Below the pieces are notes generated by a model, which was given only the letters and a program-made list of their open reading frames with translations, ran no database searches and was not told the DNA's origin. Of a DNA stretch of 40,373 nt, positions 17,339 to 26,815 are shown one piece after another. Within the stretch, counting starts at the first letter, position 1, and the number at the start of each line of letters is the position of its first letter. Location: positions 1 to 40,373 of the forward strand of contig CAZTZN010000018.1 in assembly GCA_964617715.1 (NCBI GenBank). Reading direction: 5' to 3'. The position numbers and the translations under genes were made by a program. The DNA is from JALGVA01 sp964617715 (GTDB taxonomy: Bacteria > Armatimonadota > Zipacnadia > Zipacnadales > UBA5352).

Positions 17339-19885
17339 ATGACGACGCGGATGTGTTGGTGCACTCTGTTGACGCCGGGCGTGCTGTTGCTGCTTGCGGG
17401 GTGTGCGGTCGGGGCCGAACCCGCTCATCTCGCCGCGGGCGGCCGGGCGCTCATGCCGATCGTAGTAGCGGCCGACGCCTCGGAGACCGTGCAGGCCGCC
17501 GCCGCCGACCTGGCCGACTACCTGGGACGCATCGCCGGCGCGCAGTTCGAGGTGACCGCCGGTGACGGCTCGGCGGGCATCGTCGTCGGCACCGCCGCGC
17601 AGTTCCCGGCGCTCGCCGCGGGCGTAGACTTCGCGCCCGATGATCCGCTGAGGCGCGAGGAGTATGTCTTGCGCTCCGAGGCCAACCGACTGCGGCTCAT
17701 CGGCGCCACCGACATGGCCGTTGAGCATGCCGTGTGGGACCTGCTCTACCGCCTCGGCTACCGCCAGTACTTCCCCGGTGAACGCTGGGAGATCGTGCCG
17801 TCCACGCCGGAGCTGAGCATTGATGTCGATGCGGTGGAGGCCCCCGCCTACCACGCTCGGCGCATCTGGTACGGCTACGGGACCTGGGACTACAACGCTG
17901 AGCCCTACCGACGCTGGTGCCTGCGCAACCGCGCGCGCTCGGGGATGGAGCTGCGCACCGGCCACTCCTACGGAGGCATCATCCGCGCGAATGCCGAGGA
18001 GTTCGCCGCCCACCCCGAGTACTACGCCCTCGTGGATGGCGAGCGTCGCCACGCCGGCGTGGTGGATGGCAGCGGCAACATCAAGTTCTGCATCTCCAAT
18101 CCCGGCCTGCGCGAACTGGTAGTGCGGCATGCATTACGTTACTTCGAGCAGCATCCCGAGGCCGACAGCATCTCCATGGACCCCTCGGATGGGGGCGGCT
18201 GGTGCGAGTGCGATGCATGCGTGGCCATGGGCTCGGTCTCGGATCGGGCGGTGACGCTGGCCAATCAGGTGGCCGAGGCCATCACCGAGCGCTTCGGCGA
18301 CAAGTATGTGGGCATGTACGCCTACAACGTCCATTCGCCCCCGCCGAGCATTCGCGTGCACCCGCACGTGATCATCAGCATCGCCACCTCGTTCATCCGC
18401 GGCGGTTACACGCTCGATCAGCTCATCGAGGGCTGGCAGGCGCAGGGCGCGACCATCGGCATCCGCGAGTATCTGGGCGTCAACGTCTGGGACCGCGACC
18501 TGCCCGGGCGCAGTCGCGGCGCCAACCTGGAGTACGTGACCACCACCATCCCCCGCTTTCACAGCCAGGGCGCGCGCTTTTACACCGCCGAATCCAGTGA
18601 TAGCTGGGGCCCGAATGGCCTCGGCTACTTCATCGCTGCCCGCATACTGTGGGACCTCGACGAGGCGCGGCACGTGGATGAGCTGGTGACGCGCTTCCTC
18701 GACGACTGCTTCGGGCCAGCCGCCGGGCCGATGCGCAGCTTCTACGAGACCATTGACGCCTCGAGCCACCCACTGCTGTGCCGCGACCTGGTCGGGCGGA
18801 TGTACCGGGCGCTGGCGCAGGCGCGCGAGGCCGCCGCCGGTGATGAGGCGATCCTGGGGCGCATCAACGACCTGGTGCTCTACACGCGCTACGTCGAGCT
18901 GTACCTGGGCTACTCCACCGCGCAGGGTGAGGCGCGCCAGCAGGCCTTCGAGCACCTGATCCGCCATGCCTACCGCATGCGCGAGACCATGATGGTGCAC
19001 ACCAAGGCGCTCTACCGCGACCTGGTCAACCGCGACCGGTCGGTCTCGATCCCCGAGGGCGCGGAGTGGAATGCCCCGGAGGAGACCAACCCGTGGAAGG
19101 ACAGCACACCCTTCAGCGAGGCGGAGCTGGCGGCCTTCGTGAGCGAGGGCATCGCCGCCAACCCGGTGGTCGGGGTCGAGGCGGTGCGCTTCAGCGAGGA
19201 CCTGGTGCCCTCCACGCCGCTGGGCCTGCAGGCGCCGGTTGAGGGTACGCTGACCGAGCGCGTGCGCAGCCGCCAGGTGCGCTACACCTGGATTGACGAG
19301 GCGCCGGGCGAGATCCCGCTGAGCGTGACCGGCGGCCTGATCGAGCACTACCGCGACCGCGGCAACGTGCGCTTCGAGCTCTACGCGACCGCGGAGGCGA
19401 CACTGGAGCCGGTGGACACCAACGCGGACGTGCCGCCCGACGGCCAGGAGCGGTCGATCACTCTGCGCACGCCCTACGCGGGGCTGCACCGCATCGAGTG
19501 GACCGATGGCGGTGACATGACTTCGGTGACCTGGCCTGAGGGCGTGGCGGTGACGGTGCGCTCCGACCTCGAGCAGCCCGCCGGCTTCCAGGGCCGGTGG
19601 ACGATGGTGTTCTACGTGCCCAGGGGCACCGAGGCCGTCGGAGGCTACGCGACGGCCACCAGCGGGGAGGTGCTCGACGGCGACGGGCAGGTCGTGTTCT
19701 CGTTCGGCGAGATGGCCGAGCCGGGCTACTTCAGGATCGATGTCCCCGCGGGCCAGGACGGGCGCCTGTGGGCCTTGCGCAATTGCAGCGGCCAGCGGAT
19801 GCTGATGACCGTGCCGCCGTATCTCGCGCCGACTGCGGACACGCTGCTGCTGCCCCGCGAGGTCGTGGAGGCGGACGCCGGATAG
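17339..19885 (+). CDS. Second DUF4838-family (GH163-like) lipoprotein
   Basis: ATG at 17339 with GGGAGG about 9 bases upstream; 848 residues. The lipobox LAGC puts the acylated cysteine at C22. About 40-165 are the GH20b/alpha-glucuronidase-like N-domain (AAAADLADYLGRIAGAQFEV; later GATDMAVEHAVWDLLYRLGY). About 180-510 form the DUF4838 barrel: CISNPGLRELVVRHALRYF, then SMDPSDGGGWCECDAC with C289, C291 and C294 in a CxCxxC motif. A helical segment and a C-terminal beta region (about 640-848) follow. It is a paralogue of the 11999 gene but not a recent duplicate, since similarity is confined to motifs. It ends 13 bases from the stop of the convergent 1141-residue DUF4838 gene. Likely role: surface endo- or exo-glycosidase on an N-acetylhexosamine glycan (inference). 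Confidence 0.8.
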   Translation: MTTRMCWCTLLTPGVLLLLAGCAVGAEPAHLAAGGRALMPIVVAADASETVQAAAADLADYLGRIAGAQFEVTAGDGSAGIVVGTAAQFPALAAGVDFAPDDPLRREEYVLRSEANRLRLIGATDMAVEHAVWDLLYRLGYRQYFPGERWEIVPSTPELSIDVDAVEAPAYHARRIWYGYGTWDYNAEPYRRWCLRNRARSGMELRTGHSYGGIIRANAEEFAAHPEYYALVDGERRHAGVVDGSGNIKFCISNPGLRELVVRHALRYFEQHPEADSISMDPSDGGGWCECDACVAMGSVSDRAVTLANQVAEAITERFGDKYVGMYAYNVHSPPPSIRVHPHVIISIATSFIRGGYTLDQLIEGWQAQGATIGIREYLGVNVWDRDLPGRSRGANLEYVTTTIPRFHSQGARFYTAESSDSWGPNGLGYFIAARILWDLDEARHVDELVTRFLDDCFGPAAGPMRSFYETIDASSHPLLCRDLVGRMYRALAQAREAAAGDEAILGRINDLVLYTRYVELYLGYSTAQGEARQQAFEHLIRHAYRMRETMMVHTKALYRDLVNRDRSVSIPEGAEWNAPEETNPWKDSTPFSEAELAAFVSEGIAANPVVGVEAVRFSEDLVPSTPLGLQAPVEGTLTERVRSRQVRYTWIDEAPGEIPLSVTGGLIEHYRDRGNVRFELYATAEATLEPVDTNADVPPDGQERSITLRTPYAGLHRIEWTDGGDMTSVTWPEGVAVTVRSDLEQPAGFQGRWTMVFYVPRGTEAVGGYATATSGEVLDGDGQVVFSFGEMAEPGYFRIDVPAGQDGRLWALRNCSGQRMLMTVPPYLAPTADTLLLPREVVEADAG

Positions 19886-19898
19886 CCCGCCGTTGAGC

Positions 19899-22800
19899 CT
19901 ACCCCGCAGCCTCGAACTGCGCCACCAGGCGGAGCGGATCAAGGAACGGGTCCCACAGAAGCCGCGCGGCCACATAGGCGCCGAGCTGCGTTTGCGCGGC
20001 CTCGGCCAGCACTTGCGGCGGCACCGGCTCTCCGTGCCGGACCGCGTCCTTGATCGCGCCCGCGACGCGTTCGATGGTGGCCGGATCGTCGGGCACCGAC
20101 CGCGTGGGCATCGGGCGCTCGGGGCCGGTGGTCTGCAGCCGCCAGCCGCCGGGCAGGTCGCGGTGGGCGAACCATGGGCGGTCGAACACCACGGTCTCGT
20201 CGAGCAGGCCGTCGTCATCCGCGTCGGCGATTACCTCGCGTGTGCCCGGCGCCACGAAGCGCATCCCCTGCTCCTCCAGCAGCCGGGCCACGCCGTAGCG
20301 CGTGCCTGCGTCATCGGCGCCCGCGATCGCGATGCACCCCTCGCGCGCACGAATCACGAAGCCCTGCGGGCCGACGAAGGCCAGCTCGTCGGGCGTCACC
20401 AGCCGGGCGGCCACCGCCGCCTCGCGCCCCACGACGGCGACATTGCCCGGGTTGGGCCCGAGTGTGAGGCCGTTCGCGTACACCGGCAGGCGCACACCGT
20501 AACCGCGTTCGAGGTACTCCGCCAGCGCCTGCGCTGCGTCGAACTCAGCCTGCGACGCCCCCGGCGCGGTGACGATTGCAAAGATGGGCGTGAGCGTGCC
20601 GCGTTCGGTTGATGTCCGGAAGGCCTCTGCGGTGTACCGCGCGTAGTCCAGGGCCTGCCCCTCCCCGCGCAGGTGTTCGTAGCCCACCAGCGGTGGCCCG
20701 CCGCCGTAGCGGGAGATGCCATGGGGGATGTTGGGGCGGAAGTGCCGCAGCCAGAGCGCCTCGCCGGCGTGGGGCAGGTCGGTCGGCGCAAGGTCGTGAT
20801 TGCGCGCGCGCACGCCCAGCAGGACGATCCACGTGTCCTGCGCCTGCGGGTAGGGGAAGAAGTTGTCCTGCGGCCAGAAGTCGATGCCGATGCCCCGCAG
20901 CATCCCGTCCCATTCGCGGAAATCGCGCCGGTCGCGGCGGTGCTGGCGGAGGTCCACGCGCACGATCTGCTCACCCGGGTGCAGCACGCTGTCGCTGCGC
21001 AGCCCGCCCGCGCCGGTGTCGAGGTAGATCGTGACCGGCACGGTGGCGGTCGAGTAGATGTGCAGGTCGAGGAAGTGGCAGCCACCCACGTCCACCGCCG
21101 GGTCGAGGTCGCGGCGCAGCAGGAAGGTGCCCGCGTGCATGGCGTGCACACCCTCGGGATCGCCGCCGATCTCCACCACGGGAAGCTCGGACAGTGGCAG
21201 GTCAACGCGCAGCCCGCGGTACTCGCGCCCGCCCGGACCCGCGATCGAGGCGGCCTCCGGCGCCACCGCGAAGCCCTCGACCGAGCACTCGACCGACCAC
21301 GCGGCGGCGTCCTCGGGTCCGGCCACCACCGTCACCGATCGCGGTTCGGCCTCCTCCGCGGGCGGGATGTACTCCTCCAGGCTAAGGTTGGCATCAACCA
21401 GCGCAATGAGCCGCTCCGGCCAGGTGGCGAAGTCCGCGGGCGGCTCCTCGGCCGACCACAGCGTCGCCGCGATCTCCTCCTCGAAGCTGACTCCCGCCAC
21501 CGACCGCAGCGTGCGCTTCATGGTGCTTTCGACGGAGCGGGCCAGCCACTTGTGCGCGCCCTCGCCGCCGGCGTGGCAGCCGTCGATCAACCGCGCCGCC
21601 AGGCGTACGTACCAGTGCGCGTCCTCGCGGAACTGCTCGATGTCGGCGGCGGTGACCGGGGCCAGTTGCTCGTTGGCCCTGCGCACCAGCTCGCCCCGCT
21701 GCCACGTCAGGTAGGTGTCCAGCCAGCGGAAGACATCGTGCTGCACGCGTAGCAGCGCGGGCGGATCGTCGGCCGCCAGCTCCTCGGCGCGCGCGAACAG
21801 CCCGCGCGCGGCGGCGATCAACTGCGGATCGCGGTGGATGCGGCCGTGGTATTGCCACGATGACGCGTGGTGCAGCGCGAAGTACTCGTGGATGGGTGGG
21901 GCGGCCGGGCCGTAGAAGCGGTCAATGAAGTCGTCCTGAAGCCGCTGGCTGTCCAGCAGCGGATCCCAGCACAGCCACGACATGACGTGGTGACACAGGT
22001 CCTCGAAGGGCAGGAAGCCGCCGTTGAAGTCGATGAGGCTCACGCCCGTCTTCGCATACCACTTGATGCGGTCGGCCTGACCGCGCAGCCACAGCGCGGG
22101 CGCGTAGGGGTAGTCGAACACGCCCACCTGCCCGGGGTAGCGCATCAGCCAGCCCATCAGCTCCTCGGCGGCCACGATGTTGCGCGCGTGCGAGAACGGG
22201 CGGGTGCTGGTGTTGCGCGAGGTCCAGAACCACGGGCAGTACATCACGCGCACGTTCGGCTCGGGGTCCACCAGCACGGGCGGCTTGACAGTCTCGATGT
22301 ACGCGGCGGTCAGGATGAGGTTCTCGGGGTGAGCGTCGCGCACCGCCCGCGCCACATGGTTGACCCACCGCAGGCTCCGGTCGGTGGCGTAGTGCGGCAT
22401 CGGGTCGCCGGCGAGCGCCTCGGGCGACTTGTCCATGACCGCGTCGCCGTCCTGGATGTAGAAGAACCTGCGGTCGGGCTGCAGGTCCATCCACTCGAGC
22501 GCGCGCTCGGCGCTGATGCGCTGCACCTCCGGGTGCACCAGATTGAGCACCAGGCGGATGTAGTTCGTGTCGCGTGGGATGCGTGAGCCGTCCGCGCGCA
22601 TCGCGTAGTACTCAGGGTGCTCATCGTAGTACAGCTCGCGCGGCACCAGGTAGCCCGCGGTGTGCAGCGATGACGGCCATTCATCTTCGCGCAGCAGCGG
22701 CGGCCGCGCGTCGCGGCTGAACAGCTCCGGGTTCGCGGCGGTGCGCACATCGCCCAGGTCGTCCCACGAACCGCCGCCGAACCGCCCCTGATTGAAGAAT

Positions 22801-23324
22801 GCGCGAAGCTGTCGGAACTCGAACCAGGGCACGCTGCTCTCGCGCAGCGGCGGCAGCACGCCCTCGGGCAGCGCCTCGAACACCGCCAGCACGCCGCCCG
22901 GGCCGTTACGCTGGGGGTAGAGGGTCAGGCCCATCCGGGCCAGCAACGCGTAACCGCCGTAGAGCGTGCCGCGCGCCCGATAGCCGGCCACGGCGATGCG
23001 CCCGTCGGCCACCGCGATCACGTAGCCGTCGAACTTCGTGGCCTCGATCTCCTCGGCACTTATCAGTCCGGAGGCGAGTGCGGCCGCGCGGCCCACGAAC
23101 ACCGCCGGCGCAGCATCCGCGGGCGGCGCGGCGGAGATCTCGACCTGCGCGCCGTAGCGTTCCCGCAGGCACTCCTGCACGGCCCGCGCACAGCGCTCCT
23201 CGAAGCGATGCGGTTCGGCGGGGGTGACGACCCGGGTCACGTCCGCGAGTCGGACGCCCTCCTGAGCGAGGGCCACGGACGCTGAACTCACCAGCACGCA
23301 TAGCACAGTGGCGAGGTGGCGCAT
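19899..23324 (-). CDS. Large exported DUF4838-like protein with repeated C-terminal module
   Basis: ATG at 23324 with GGAGG 8 bases upstream; 1141 residues. Residues 1-20 are a signal peptide (SSASVALAQ) with no lipobox. About 22-150 are the GH20b-like N-domain (GYVIAVADGRIAVAGYRARGT). About 165-480 form a DUF4838-like barrel with LNLVHPEVQRISAERAL and WLCWDPLLDSQRLQDDF; the CxCxxC segment of the two plus-strand paralogues is replaced by IQDGDAVMDKSPEAL. Helical (480-640) and beta (650-880) regions follow. About 910-1050 repeat the GH20b-like domain (GFVIRAREGCIAIAGADDAG). The protein then ends with AARLLWDPFLDPLRLVAQF, resembling the last barrel strand and helix of the first module. The second copy therefore lacks most of a barrel. 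It is probably cotranscribed with the small membrane protein upstream. Catalytic competence is uncertain. Confidence 0.8.
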   Translation of the reverse strand: MRHLATVLCVLVSSASVALAQEGVRLADVTRVVTPAEPHRFEERCARAVQECLRERYGAQVEISAAPPADAAPAVFVGRAAALASGLISAEEIEATKFDGYVIAVADGRIAVAGYRARGTLYGGYALLARMGLTLYPQRNGPGGVLAVFEALPEGVLPPLRESSVPWFEFRQLRAFFNQGRFGGGSWDDLGDVRTAANPELFSRDARPPLLREDEWPSSLHTAGYLVPRELYYDEHPEYYAMRADGSRIPRDTNYIRLVLNLVHPEVQRISAERALEWMDLQPDRRFFYIQDGDAVMDKSPEALAGDPMPHYATDRSLRWVNHVARAVRDAHPENLILTAAYIETVKPPVLVDPEPNVRVMYCPWFWTSRNTSTRPFSHARNIVAAEELMGWLMRYPGQVGVFDYPYAPALWLRGQADRIKWYAKTGVSLIDFNGGFLPFEDLCHHVMSWLCWDPLLDSQRLQDDFIDRFYGPAAPPIHEYFALHHASSWQYHGRIHRDPQLIAAARGLFARAEELAADDPPALLRVQHDVFRWLDTYLTWQRGELVRRANEQLAPVTAADIEQFREDAHWYVRLAARLIDGCHAGGEGAHKWLARSVESTMKRTLRSVAGVSFEEEIAATLWSAEEPPADFATWPERLIALVDANLSLEEYIPPAEEAEPRSVTVVAGPEDAAAWSVECSVEGFAVAPEAASIAGPGGREYRGLRVDLPLSELPVVEIGGDPEGVHAMHAGTFLLRRDLDPAVDVGGCHFLDLHIYSTATVPVTIYLDTGAGGLRSDSVLHPGEQIVRVDLRQHRRDRRDFREWDGMLRGIGIDFWPQDNFFPYPQAQDTWIVLLGVRARNHDLAPTDLPHAGEALWLRHFRPNIPHGISRYGGGPPLVGYEHLRGEGQALDYARYTAEAFRTSTERGTLTPIFAIVTAPGASQAEFDAAQALAEYLERGYGVRLPVYANGLTLGPNPGNVAVVGREAAVAARLVTPDELAFVGPQGFVIRAREGCIAIAGADDAGTRYGVARLLEEQGMRFVAPGTREVIADADDDGLLDETVVFDRPWFAHRDLPGGWRLQTTGPERPMPTRSVPDDPATIERVAGAIKDAVRHGEPVPPQVLAEAAQTQLGAYVAARLLWDPFLDPLRLVAQFEAAG

Positions 23325-23382
23325 GTCGTTCGCCTCCGTTCACACTGTGGCGGTTCTCGCAACCGCCCTGCGCCGGGCGGGG

Positions 23383-23775
23383 TCATTCCCGCTCGGCGGC
23401 GGGTGGCGCCGCGTCGTTGGCCGGCACTTGAGGGAGTGGCTCGCCGCGCAGGATCTCCGGGGGCTCGCCGGTCGGGCTGCGGGCGATACTCACGCCCACC
23501 CACGCCCAGAACGCCGCCAGCGCCGCGAAGACGAGCGCCATCAGCGTCAGGCAGCCGCGCAGCGATGGCGTGTTCTCGGCCAGCCACGCCGTGAACAACA
23601 GGATCACGCCCGGTGACATGACCAGGAGCGCCGGCCGCAGCCCGAACGCGCTCGCGTGCGCGATGCCCACCCAGATGTTGGTGACGATGCCCGCGATGAG
23701 CAGCAGCATGCCCAACGCGCGTAGCAGCACAGCGCGCGGACGGTCTTCCAAGCTTGTGTGGCCCGGCGGCATCAT
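23383..23775 (-). CDS. Small three-helix membrane protein
   Basis: ATG at 23775 with GGAGG 9 bases upstream; 130 residues. Three hydrophobic segments are visible at about 17-37 (LLLIAGIVTNIWVGI), 45-65 (VMSPGVILLFTAWLA) and 72-95 (LTLMALVFAALAAFWAWVG). A Pro/Ala/Glu-rich cytosolic or periplasmic tail of about 35 residues follows. I recognise no family. It sits 58 bases upstream of the large DUF4838 gene on the same strand and shares a 142-base divergent region with the LamG-GH123 gene. Function unknown. Confidence 0.7.
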   Translation of the reverse strand: MMPPGHTSLEDRPRAVLLRALGMLLLIAGIVTNIWVGIAHASAFGLRPALLVMSPGVILLFTAWLAENTPSLRGCLTLMALVFAALAAFWAWVGVSIARSPTGEPPEILRGEPLPQVPANDAAPPAAERE

Positions 23776-23917
23776 GGTAGCCGACCTCCATTGTCAGCTT
23801 CGCCCGGCAGGGCGCTTGCGCCTCCTGAGGCAGGTGCCGGTCGGGCGCTCGTCGAAGCGCAGACACGCGCATGAGCGCAAGCACCTGCAGGGTCGATCCC
23901 ACCTGGGAGGCACACCG
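23776..23917. promoter_or_regulatory. Divergent promoter/leader region with overlapping inverted repeats
   Basis: This 142-base gap must contain promoters for both flanking units, though no clear -35/-10 pair is visible. Toward the plus-strand gene, GCTTGCGC (23814-23821) can pair with GCGCAAGC (23875-23882), and GCAGGTGC (23830-23837) with GCACCTGC (23881-23888). The two stems share bases. GCCTCC at 23820-23825 can pair either with GAGGC at 23827-23831 or with the ribosome site GGAGGC at 23906-23911. Confidence 0.3.
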
Positions 23918-26788
23918 ATGCGTCTGTTCAGCATTGCCGCATCTGTGACACTCATCGTGTCCGGCGCCTGGGCCGCAACGCCCATTGACCGGCACACGAC
24001 CTTCCTCGCCAGCTTTGACAACACCGTCAGGGCTGATTACTGTGCCGGCGACTGGCGCGCGGGCGTCGGCGGCGAGGCGGCGCTGGTCCCCGGGCGCTTC
24101 GGCAACGCCGTCGCGCTCGCCAACCGCCAGAGCCTGGTCTACAACGCCGATGGCAAGATCAACCTCGCCGCCGGCACCATCGAGTTCTGGCTGTTGTGGA
24201 CCCGGGAGCTGGCCGACGCCGAAAGGGCCAGCCTGTTCACCATGAGCACGCCTGAGCAGAACAACTACGTGAACTTCAACAAGATCCAGGGTACGCGGCT
24301 GGGCATGCCGGTCAAAGGCGGGCCGGCCGATGATTTCACCTGGCAGCGCGTGGACGTGGACTTCAGCGGCTGGGAGATCGGCACCTGGCACTACCTCGCC
24401 GGCACCTGGGAGGGCGGCGTGATCACGCTCTACGCCGACGGCCAGCTCGCCCGGAGGGCCGAGGGTGGCGCGGGGCTGGTCGAGCTGCCCCGGCAGTTCA
24501 GCATCGGGCCGGGGCCGCTGGTGATCGACGAGTTGCGCATCTCATCGATCGCGCGCACTCCCGAGGAGATCGCCCGGCGCGCCCTTGCAGAGCCCGGGGA
24601 GGTCACCACGGTGTACCTGACCGACCGGAAGCCCACCGCGATGAAGCAGGCCCTCGGTGCGGTCGGCCTTGATGCCCAGACCGCCATCGACGACCGCGAG
24701 CTGCCGCTCATCATCGGCACGACCGCCTATGCGCGGGGCGTGGCACTGCGCGCGCCCGGCTTCGTGGAGTACACGGTGCCCGATGGGCTGAAGAGCTTCC
24801 GGGCAGTCTGCGGGCTGAGCCCCCTGGGCCGGGAGGGGGCCTCCGCGCGCCTCGTGCTCTCGCTTGACGGCGCACCGGCTCAGACCCAGGCCGACCTCTC
24901 CGCCGAGCCGCAGCCCATCGATCTGGCCGTCGAGGCCGGGCAGACGTTGCGCATCGAGGCCCAGGTCGAGGGCGCTGAGCCCGGCGCGGTGGTGGTGGTC
25001 GGCGACGCGATGTGGCTGGCGGAGAGCGTCGAGCCACCGCCGCCCTTCGCGCGCGAGATGGACGCGGACGAGCTGGAGGTCCAGCGCCTGCGCACGCAGG
25101 TGGCGCAGATCGGCTTCGACCTGCCCGCCGCCCCCAGGGGCTACGTGATCTACGCCGGACACCCGGTGGACGCCATCGACCCGGCGCTGGAGCCCCTGGC
25201 TGAGACCTTCCCCGAGGCGCTGACCATCGCCGCGGCGCCGGGCGAGTACGAGGCGGCGCAGTTCACTCTGTGCGCCGCGCAGGACATGCCCGCGATCCGC
25301 GTGAGCGTCGGCGATCTCGCAGGCGACGCGGGCACGATCGCGGCCGGTGACGTGCAGGTGCGGCTCATCCGTCGGGTTCTGCAGCGCAAGGGCTACTGGA
25401 TGGCCCGCCAACCGCAGAACTTCGAGGCGGTCTCGCGCTTCCTGATGCCCAACCGCGACTTCTGGCTGCCCGCCGACAACCTGAAGGAGGTCTACCTGCT
25501 GGTGCACGTGCCCGAGGACGCCGCTCCGGGCGACTACGCGGGCACCATCACGGTCGCGCCGGAGGGCCTCGAAGCCACACACATGGCGCTGAACCTGCGG
25601 GTGCGGCCCATCAAGCTGGTTCAGCCCACCGAGAAGCGTTACGGGATGTACTACCGCATCGCCGGCGTGGTAAACGACCCCGAGCAGCTTGAGGCCGAGT
25701 TCGCCGACATGGCCGCGCACGGCTGCACCATGATCAAGGGCCACGCCGCCATCGAGTTCGCGCAGGACGACGCCGGCAACATCACCTGGAACTTCGACCT
25801 GATCCGCACCATGCTCGAGGGCGGGCGCCGCCACGGCTTCTTCGGGCCGATCACCATCTACGACAATATCCCGCAGCTCGCGCGGTTGATGGGCTACGCC
25901 GAACTCGACAACGAAGGCCAGGGCGAGCCGATTTCCGAGAAGGAAGACCTGCTCGACCTGACGCGGCGATGCTTCGCCGAACTCAAGGCCCTCAACGACG
26001 AGTACCCTGAGTACGAGTTTGTGCTCACGCACATGGACGAGGTGTTCGGGCGCGGGCGGCTGGAGCGCTACATTGATGCCGCCGAGGTCATCCGCAAGAC
26101 CTCCGACTTCCGCATCTACATCACCATGCACATGACTCCCGGGCGCTGGGAGGACTACATGGAGCGCTCCGACCCATGGATCGATGTGCGCTGCATCAAC
26201 GGCCATTCCCTGGAGAGCTGGCTGCAGTCGGGCCACGACTGGGACGATCTCGCGCACATGCTCGCCGAGTCGGGCGATGACGCGTGGATGTATCACAACA
26301 TGCGCGGCTCGTTCTTCAAGGCCGAGTGGAACCGCTTCATCAACGGCCTGTTCATGTGGGCCTCGCCGCTGCAGGTGCACGTGCCCTGGATGTACTACGC
26401 GTACGGCGGCGACCCCTTCGACGACACCGACGCCGACCGCTTCGACTTCGGCTACGCCTTCCCGATGCCGGGCAACCCGACGCAGCTTGTCTCCACGCTG
26501 CACTACGAGGCCTTCCGTGAGGGCTACGATGACATGCGCTACCTCGTGACCCTGGAGGAGACCATGGCGCGGGCGCGCGAGCAGGGCATCGACGTATCGG
26601 CGGCGCAGGCGTGGCTGGATGAGCTGCGCGGGCTGCTGCCGCAACTGCCGCAGGACATCCAGGGCATCGACCTCGAAAGCCCCTACTCGGTGGCCGCCGA
26701 GCGCCGGTTCAGCGGCGCGGACTACGACGCCATGCGCGAGCAGACCGCACAGCACATCATCGCCCTGCAGCAGCAGCTCGGCGGGTAG
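23918..26788 (+). CDS. Exported LamG + NPCBM + GH123/DUF4091 glycosidase
   Basis: ATG at 23918 with GGGAGG 7 bases upstream; 956 residues. The signal peptide ends around SGAWAA. About 25-225 form a LamG-like domain (FGNAVALANRQSLVY ... LVIDELRISSIARTPEE). About 235-375 resemble an NPCBM/galactose-binding module (RGVALRAPGFVEYTVPDGL). About 430-560 form a beta-sandwich, and about 570-950 a barrel matching DUF4091/GH123. HMDEVFG supplies the D707-E708 pair expected for substrate-assisted catalysis on N-acetylgalactosaminides or N-acetylglucosaminides. The last part, FREGYDDMRYLVTLEE, is the usual DUF4091 ending. It heads a plus-strand unit with the CBM9-like gene 27 bases downstream. Hexosaminidase activity is likely; anomer and sugar are not determinable here. 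Confidence 0.85.
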   Translation: MRLFSIAASVTLIVSGAWAATPIDRHTTFLASFDNTVRADYCAGDWRAGVGGEAALVPGRFGNAVALANRQSLVYNADGKINLAAGTIEFWLLWTRELADAERASLFTMSTPEQNNYVNFNKIQGTRLGMPVKGGPADDFTWQRVDVDFSGWEIGTWHYLAGTWEGGVITLYADGQLARRAEGGAGLVELPRQFSIGPGPLVIDELRISSIARTPEEIARRALAEPGEVTTVYLTDRKPTAMKQALGAVGLDAQTAIDDRELPLIIGTTAYARGVALRAPGFVEYTVPDGLKSFRAVCGLSPLGREGASARLVLSLDGAPAQTQADLSAEPQPIDLAVEAGQTLRIEAQVEGAEPGAVVVVGDAMWLAESVEPPPPFAREMDADELEVQRLRTQVAQIGFDLPAAPRGYVIYAGHPVDAIDPALEPLAETFPEALTIAAAPGEYEAAQFTLCAAQDMPAIRVSVGDLAGDAGTIAAGDVQVRLIRRVLQRKGYWMARQPQNFEAVSRFLMPNRDFWLPADNLKEVYLLVHVPEDAAPGDYAGTITVAPEGLEATHMALNLRVRPIKLVQPTEKRYGMYYRIAGVVNDPEQLEAEFADMAAHGCTMIKGHAAIEFAQDDAGNITWNFDLIRTMLEGGRRHGFFGPITIYDNIPQLARLMGYAELDNEGQGEPISEKEDLLDLTRRCFAELKALNDEYPEYEFVLTHMDEVFGRGRLERYIDAAEVIRKTSDFRIYITMHMTPGRWEDYMERSDPWIDVRCINGHSLESWLQSGHDWDDLAHMLAESGDDAWMYHNMRGSFFKAEWNRFINGLFMWASPLQVHVPWMYYAYGGDPFDDTDADRFDFGYAFPMPGNPTQLVSTLHYEAFREGYDDMRYLVTLEETMARAREQGIDVSAAQAWLDELRGLLPQLPQDIQGIDLESPYSVAAERRFSGADYDAMREQTAQHIIALQQQLGG

Positions 26789-26815
26789 GCGCACCGGCGA
26801 TCGGAGGAGGTCACG

